DNA from: Anaerolineae bacterium
GTDB taxonomy: Bacteria > Chloroflexota > Anaerolineae > DRVO01
Assembly (NCBI GenBank): GCA_013178015.1
Contig: JABLXR010000017.1
Coordinates: forward strand, 1 to 64,000
Direction: 5' to 3'
DNA: 64,000 bases
Below are positions 59,867 through 64,000 of the stretch, in pieces. Both the position numbers and the translations under genes were made by a program. The notes beneath the pieces were generated by a model. That model was not told where the DNA came from, did not search any database, and was given only the letters and a program-made list of their open reading frames with translations. Within the stretch, counting starts at the first letter, position 1. Every line of letters begins with the position of its first letter.

Positions 59867-61532
59867 GACGACGCTCCATCAGGTACACCGACGCACCCCG
59901 GGCGGAGAACGCCATCGCAGGTGTGTAGGCAGCGCTCAGCTGCGCCAGGAGCTGATTCTCCTCGTCTGGTGCCGTGTGCGCCGTCACCAGCCAGAAGGAC
60001 CCAGTGCCATCGGGTAGCGCTGAGAGCACGGCAGCGCCTCTGGCCTCCGGGCTTAGGTGCCTCAGCCACGCGCCGTAGACGACGCCATCGGCGATGCAGA
60101 AATCCGCCTCAGCCTCCCCAACCCAACACGAAGCATACCAGCCCGGCGGGAGATCTTCCTGCTCCAGGCCGGCCCGGAGCAGGTAGTAGCGGAATGCGGG
60201 CACCGCCCCGTAGTACACGTAGGTGGGCTCCGGACTCCGGCGGCGCTCCCGCCAGAAGCCAACCACTTCCCTGACGTCCTCCGTCTCCGGCCACGCCAGG
60301 GCCCCCCGGGTCACCTGAGAGATGCTCCTGTTCGGCAGCCAGATCAGCGACAGCCCCACCAGTAGGGCCAACGCCGCCCAGGTCGCCCTGGGATGGCGCC
60401 GCTCGTGCCAGGCGAAGACGCCGCCCAGGACCACGGCCAGGAGCGGAGAGAGGAATAGGGAGTAACGGAAGCCCGGCTGCCCATAGGCGTACCAGCCCAG
60501 GCGCAGCGCCAGGTAGTAGGCCGCCAGCGACAGGCCCAGCCAGAGCAACGGCGTCCCTCCGATGGCCCCTGGCCGCCGGGAGACCGCCGCCAGCGTGGCC
60601 AGGACCAGCAGCACCGGAACCGCGATCTGCCATGCGGTGGGGAGGCCAGCGTAGGGCCAGCCCGTGAGAAGGAAGAGCACCACGGCCCCGCAAGCCCGGG
60701 CCAGACGAGCCAGCTCTGCCATCGGCATCTGCAGCGGTTCTGCGGCCGCATCCGCCGCCGTGCCCAGGAGCTGGCCGGGCAGATATGGATGTACCAGCAG
60801 GCCCACGCCGATGAGGGAGGCCACGCCCACGGCCAGCTGGCCGGCGACGGCGGTCCGGCGTCCGGCCCGCGCATGGCCGACCCAGACGGCCAGAGCAGGA
60901 GGCGCCAGGACGAGCGCGGCCCCGTAGTGCGTCAGCGCCGCCAGAGCACTGGCCAGGCCCCAGGCGCCCCAGCGCGCCAGCGAAGGTGCCATGCGAGCCC
61001 GGTCCAGTGCCAACAGAGACAGGGCGACCAGCCAGACGCCCAGAGCGTACTCACCCACCTCCTGGGAGTACTTCACCGCCGCGGGCGACACGGCCAGGAT
61101 CAGGGCGGCAACAGCCCCGGCGCGCCCTCCGTACGCCCTGCGGGCCAGGGCGAACCCGCTGCCCACCGTCCCCACACCGCAGGCGACCGACAGGAGGCGG
61201 AGCCAGCTCTCCGCGTGGCCCAGCCGGCTCCACCAGTGGAGCACGTAGGTGTACAGCGGCGGCTGCCTGGCGGTGGCGATGCCCAGGGAGAGAGAGGAGA
61301 GCGGGGCGCTGGCCACCCAGTACTCCACCGCCTCGTCGAACCAGAGGGAGCGGGCCGCGAGGTCCCAGAGCCGCAGCAGCAGCGCCGCCGCCATCAGCGA
61401 CCCGACGGCTATGGCAGCGAAACGGGATTCACCGCCGGCAAGCCACCGTTGGGCCACGGAGCCACCGGGCGTCGGCCCGGGGGGCGCACCTAGAGGCCCG
61501 CCTTCACCAAGGGCTGCCCGGCCTGCCGTCAC
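59856..61532 (-). CDS. GT39-like polytopic glycosyltransferase
   Basis: A 558-residue membrane protein with about 11 helices. GTG 61532 overlaps the deformylase stop (GTGA), and residues before it in a longer frame overlap deformylase. SLWFDEAVEYWVASAPL near 62 carries the Asp-Glu of GT-C enzymes, and RQPPLYTYVLHWWSRLGHAE near 85 is the usual second motif. Unlike the other three it ends shortly after the soluble region without the beta-sandwich. Coupling with peptide deformylase is odd, and presumably reflects genome packing. Confidence 0.82.
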   Translation of the reverse strand: MTAGRAALGEGGPLGAPPGPTPGGSVAQRWLAGGESRFAAIAVGSLMAAALLLRLWDLAARSLWFDEAVEYWVASAPLSSLSLGIATARQPPLYTYVLHWWSRLGHAESWLRLLSVACGVGTVGSGFALARRAYGGRAGAVAALILAVSPAAVKYSQEVGEYALGVWLVALSLLALDRARMAPSLARWGAWGLASALAALTHYGAALVLAPPALAVWVGHARAGRRTAVAGQLAVGVASLIGVGLLVHPYLPGQLLGTAADAAAEPLQMPMAELARLARACGAVVLFLLTGWPYAGLPTAWQIAVPVLLVLATLAAVSRRPGAIGGTPLLWLGLSLAAYYLALRLGWYAYGQPGFRYSLFLSPLLAVVLGGVFAWHERRHPRATWAALALLVGLSLIWLPNRSISQVTRGALAWPETEDVREVVGFWRERRRSPEPTYVYYGAVPAFRYYLLRAGLEQEDLPPGWYASCWVGEAEADFCIADGVVYGAWLRHLSPEARGAAVLSALPDGTGSFWLVTAHTAPDEENQLLAQLSAAYTPAMAFSARGASVYLMERRHEG

Positions 61533-62101
61533 GGCTGGCCCTGGAGTGGTTTCGGCCCCGCAGGCGGAGGCTCGGGGACGACGAGGTGGCTCTGGCTGCG
61601 CAGGGCGAAGGAGCGTCCATCCACGGCCCGGGACACCGCCAGGACACCATCCAGGTGGTCGCACTCGTGCTGCAGCAACTCGGACAGGTCGCCTTCCAGG
61701 TCCCACACCCGGGGCCGCCACTCCAGGTCGCGGTACTCCAGCCTGCAGGCCCGGTGCCGGAGCACGCGCACCAGCAGGTCGGGGAAGCACATGCAGTCGT
61801 CCCACACGGTCATCATCTCGTCGCTGCGCCAGGTGAACTGCGGATTCAGGAGGACCATCGGCCCTTCGGCCAGATGCGCGGAGGTAGTGCCCTCCAGGTG
61901 AACGTAGACCAGCCGCTTCCTCACCCCGATCTGGGGCGCAGCGATGGCCCGCCCGGCCCCGTAGCGCCCTCGAAAGGCGAGCAGCGTGTCCCGCAAGTCG
62001 GCCACCACTGCCGCCATCTCGGCCAGGTCTTCCGGCTCGACCGCACTGCTGACGCGGTAGAGAAGCGGGTTGCCCAGAAGCAAGATTTCCCTTTCGGCCA
62101 C
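61529..62101 (-). CDS. def: Peptide deformylase-like protein with altered motifs
   Basis: A 190-residue deformylase that removes formyl groups from nascent proteins. Metal ligands and the acid are kept: Cys 103, His 145, Glu 146, His 149 (HECDH). Motif 1 reads GRAIAAPQIG near 50-59, where a second glycine is expected, and motif 2 reads WDDCMCFPD instead of EGCLS. It may be a divergent active enzyme or a PDF-like protein with another substrate. GTG 62101 follows GGAGAG. The next gene upstream is a response regulator 17 bases away. Confidence 0.82.
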   Translation of the reverse strand: MAEREILLLGNPLLYRVSSAVEPEDLAEMAAVVADLRDTLLAFRGRYGAGRAIAAPQIGVRKRLVYVHLEGTTSAHLAEGPMVLLNPQFTWRSDEMMTVWDDCMCFPDLLVRVLRHRACRLEYRDLEWRPRVWDLEGDLSELLQHECDHLDGVLAVSRAVDGRSFALRSQSHLVVPEPPPAGPKPLQGQP

Positions 62102-62118
62102 GATGCTCTCCGAATCGG

Positions 62119-63345
62119 TCAGATGCCGATGATCTCGGCCACGGCGTTGAGCAGTTGCTCCCGGCCGACCGGCTTCTTCAGCAGGGCCGTGGCCCCCAGA
62201 GCCCGGGCAAGCTCGGGCTCGTTGATCACGGAGCAGACCAGCACCGGGATGTCCTGGGTGCCGGGATCGGCCTTGAATTGCTGCAGGATGGCCCAGCCGT
62301 CCATGTCCCGCATCATGACGTCCAGCACCACCAGTCGGGCCCGGTTCTCCCGCGCCAGCCGCAGGGCCTCCGACCCCTCGGCGGTGCTGACCACCCGGTA
62401 ACCGTGCCCCGCCAGGTAGCGCTCGAACAGGCGGAGCATGCCCGGGTTGTCGTCCACCAAAACGATGGGAGGCTCCTCGAAGCGAGGCCAGTAGAGCCCC
62501 AGAAGCTCGTCTCCCTCGTCCCGGGAGAGAAGGGTGAGCTCGCCTCCCTGCTGCTCCATCAGCCGGCGCGCACGCACCAGGGCCTCGTCCTCGGTTGAGG
62601 ATGAGGCCGGGGCCGGGGGTGGCGCAGCCGTCTCATAGTGGAGGAAGATGGCCTGCTTCTGAGGGCAGGGCACCACTTCCAGGCCCACGTCGCCCTGGGC
62701 GCGGCGCAGAGCGAAGGACAGGGCGGCGATGATCGCCTGGCGGGAGAGGGCAGCGTCGGCCACGGCCACCGCCGGGACATCGGTGCACGCCAGGTGTACC
62801 GAGCTCCCACGGGACCGGGCCAGCTCCTGCAGCAAGGGAAGCGACTCGGCGCCCAGGCGGTTGAGGTCCAGCCGCTCAAAGAGGAGGCCCATTCCCTCCA
62901 AGCTGGCGGTAAAGGCGTCGGGCTCGACCTCTTCGGGCGGGGAAGCCCGAGCCCGTAGGGCAGCGGTGAGCAGCGTCACCCCTGCCTTCAAGTCGCGGAA
63001 GAACTGACGTTCTGAGATGCCAAGGTCGCTGCGGATCTTGTCGTCGGAGGCACCGTCCAGGTAGCGGTACACCAGGATGCCATAGGGCCGCCACTCCCGG
63101 CTGCGGGCCACCACCGGCGGCGGCGGTCGCAGCTCCTGGATGGCCTCGATAATAACGGTTCGCAGGGCCTGGGTGCGTGCCAGAGGGTCGGGCATGTGGC
63201 GGCGCACCAGTAGGGGGAGCAGAGGATGGTCGCGCAGGTAGGCGCTGTCGTACAGGTGCGCCAGAGCATCCCGAACCAGCTCTTCGCTGACGTCGTCGTC
63301 CGCGCCCTGGCCACCACCCCGGTTCACCCCAAGGCGTTCCTCCAT
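62119..63345 (-). CDS. HTH/ATPase-like protein with C-terminal receiver domain
   Basis: A 408-residue protein. ATG 63345 is preferred over GTG 63348 because GAGG is 4 bases away. An N-terminal helical region has an HTH-like part near 95-118 (LDGASDDKIRSDLGISERQFFRDL). The centre (residues about 145-290) looks like a decayed histidine-kinase ATPase domain (VAVADAALSRQAIIAALSFALRRAQ, then MEQQGGELTLLSRDEGDELLGLYWP) without H-box or full N and G motifs. A complete receiver domain follows: acidic pair at 298-299, phospho-Asp near 342 (DVMM) and Lys near 390 (LLKKP). It may be an odd output-before-receiver regulator. Confidence 0.8.
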   Translation of the reverse strand: MEERLGVNRGGGQGADDDVSEELVRDALAHLYDSAYLRDHPLLPLLVRRHMPDPLARTQALRTVIIEAIQELRPPPPVVARSREWRPYGILVYRYLDGASDDKIRSDLGISERQFFRDLKAGVTLLTAALRARASPPEEVEPDAFTASLEGMGLLFERLDLNRLGAESLPLLQELARSRGSSVHLACTDVPAVAVADAALSRQAIIAALSFALRRAQGDVGLEVVPCPQKQAIFLHYETAAPPPAPASSSTEDEALVRARRLMEQQGGELTLLSRDEGDELLGLYWPRFEEPPIVLVDDNPGMLRLFERYLAGHGYRVVSTAEGSEALRLARENRARLVVLDVMMRDMDGWAILQQFKADPGTQDIPVLVCSVINEPELARALGATALLKKPVGREQLLNAVAEIIGI

Positions 63346-63406
63346 CACGCCTCGCTTCCCCGGCGTCCCGGCAGGCTGAAGCTCGCGGACCGCATCCTAC
63401 TCGCTC

Positions 63407-64000
63407 TCACCCCTTGCGGTAGTGGTTGGTGATGGGCAGGCGGCGGTCCTTGCCGAAAGCGCGCCGCGAGACGCGCACGCCCGGGGCCGCCTGGCGCCGC
63501 TTGTACTCATTGACGTCCACCATCCTCACCACCCGCTCCACCAGCGGCCGATCGTATCCTAGGCTCACGATGTCCTCGATGGAGCGGTCCTCCTCCACGT
63601 ACGCCTCCAGGACGGGATCTAGGACTCGATATGGAGGCAGCGTCTGGTCGTCGCGCTGGTCGGGCCGGAGCTCGGCCGAGGGCGGCCGGGTGATGGCCTC
63701 CTCCGGGATAACCGGCGACACTGAGTTGCGAAAGCGAGACAGCTCGTACACCAGCATCTTGGGCACGTCCTTGATGACAGCATACCCCCCGGCCATGTCG
63801 CCGTACAGTGTGCAGTAGCCCACGGCCAGCTCGCTCTTGTTGCCGGTGGTCAGCACCAGCCAGCCGAACTTGTTGGAGAGGGCCATGAGGATGTTGCCCC
63901 GAATGCGGGCCTGGATGTTCTCCTCGGTGACGTCGGGCGCCACGTCCCGGAACGAATCGGCCATCATCTGCAGGTAGGCCTCGAAGGTGTCGTCTATGCC
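63407..64000 (-). CDS. nadE: NAD+ synthetase NadE, C-terminal part
   Basis: The frame runs to the right window edge, 197 residues from the C-terminus. [34 protein letters not shown] is the NadE synthetase core with the ATP and NaAD loops, and [16 protein letters not shown] follows. The C-terminal [28 protein letters not shown] is also family-typical. It amidates deamido-NAD, probably using glutamine through an N-terminal domain outside the window. It lies 61 bases from the response-regulator gene on the same strand. Confidence 0.92.
   Translation of the reverse strand, partial: GIDDTFEAYLQMMADSFRDVAPDVTEENIQARIRGNILMALSNKFGWLVLTTGNKSELAVGYCTLYGDMAGGYAVIKDVPKMLVYELSRFRNSVSPVIPEEAITRPPSAELRPDQRDDQTLPPYRVLDPVLEAYVEEDRSIEDIVSLGYDRPLVERVVRMVDVNEYKRRQAAPGVRVSRRAFGKDRRLPITNHYRKG

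Overview
This window is a GC-rich bacterial chromosome segment without rRNA or tRNA genes that I could see. The gene content suggests an Anaerolineae-like Chloroflexota. Pointers are secreted proteins carrying a short YLP-type motif (ends AYLPQTMR in the gene at 1804-3684; VLLPILGQN after the signal peptide in 14620-15762), several multi-membrane glycosyltransferases with a shared C-terminal beta-sandwich, two uroporphyrinogen-decarboxylase-fold proteins, Gfo/Idh/MocA dehydrogenases, PfkB and GHMP sugar kinases and a creatininase. The phylum is an inference; no marker gene here settles it.

Layout. 1-3.7 kb: divergent pair of an outward-facing vWA lipoprotein (cut by the left edge) and a secreted beta-propeller/Fn3 protein. 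4-9.5 kb: four translationally coupled ABC transporter genes, a two-part ABC-2 exporter followed by two full exporter half-transporters, with a candidate operator palindrome in front. 9.9-16 kb: URO-D family protein, a decayed frame, recJ, a secreted clan-A glycoside hydrolase and a small zinc protein. 16.3-19.1 kb: a two-gene unit ending in a GAF-PAS-PAS-PAS sensor fused to a transposase-type zinc ribbon and helix-turn-helix. 19.3-26.2 kb: three class I methyltransferases, two nucleotidyltransferase proteins, a broken HEPN toxin gene, an acetyltransferase, a creatininase, a coiled-coil protein and an alpha/alpha-toroid protein. 26.7-40 kb: sugar-linked dehydrogenases and kinases (GHMP kinase with galU, phosphofructokinase), a type II NADH dehydrogenase, a nitroreductase/esterase/coiled-coil run, a LysM protein and the second URO-D protein. 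40.1-41.4 kb: an intact ISAs1-type insertion sequence, next to a 5'-less PRC-barrel fragment and a complete secreted triple PRC-barrel protein. 43.8-47.3 kb: aldo/keto reductase, then acetyltransferase-prs-pfkB on the other strand. 47.7-61.5 kb: four integral-membrane glycosyltransferase-type proteins mixed with a purine permease, a cysteine-less redoxin, a macro-domain protein, a ceramidase-like protein and an M28 peptidase. 61.5-64 kb: a divergent peptide deformylase, an atypical response regulator and the end of nadE.

The intergenic DNA is unusually structured. Two clusters of a 30-37 bp palindrome-rich repeat, at 26.44-26.58 kb and 47.40-47.59 kb, have the same alternating order of two subtypes but in opposite orientation, as in mosaic REP elements. 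Separately, three unrelated short words containing TGA (ACGTGAT, AGTGGTGAGTAG, CGCTGAT) are iterated as inverted arrays at gene ends and supply the stop codons of six genes. A 112-bp direct repeat with matching purine and pyrimidine tracts fills the divergent region at 31.2-31.8 kb.

The best candidate for a new system is the 16.3-19.1 kb pair: a membrane-anchored extracytoplasmic protein translated together with a multi-PAS protein that has no kinase and instead ends in what looks like the DNA-binding part of a transposase.
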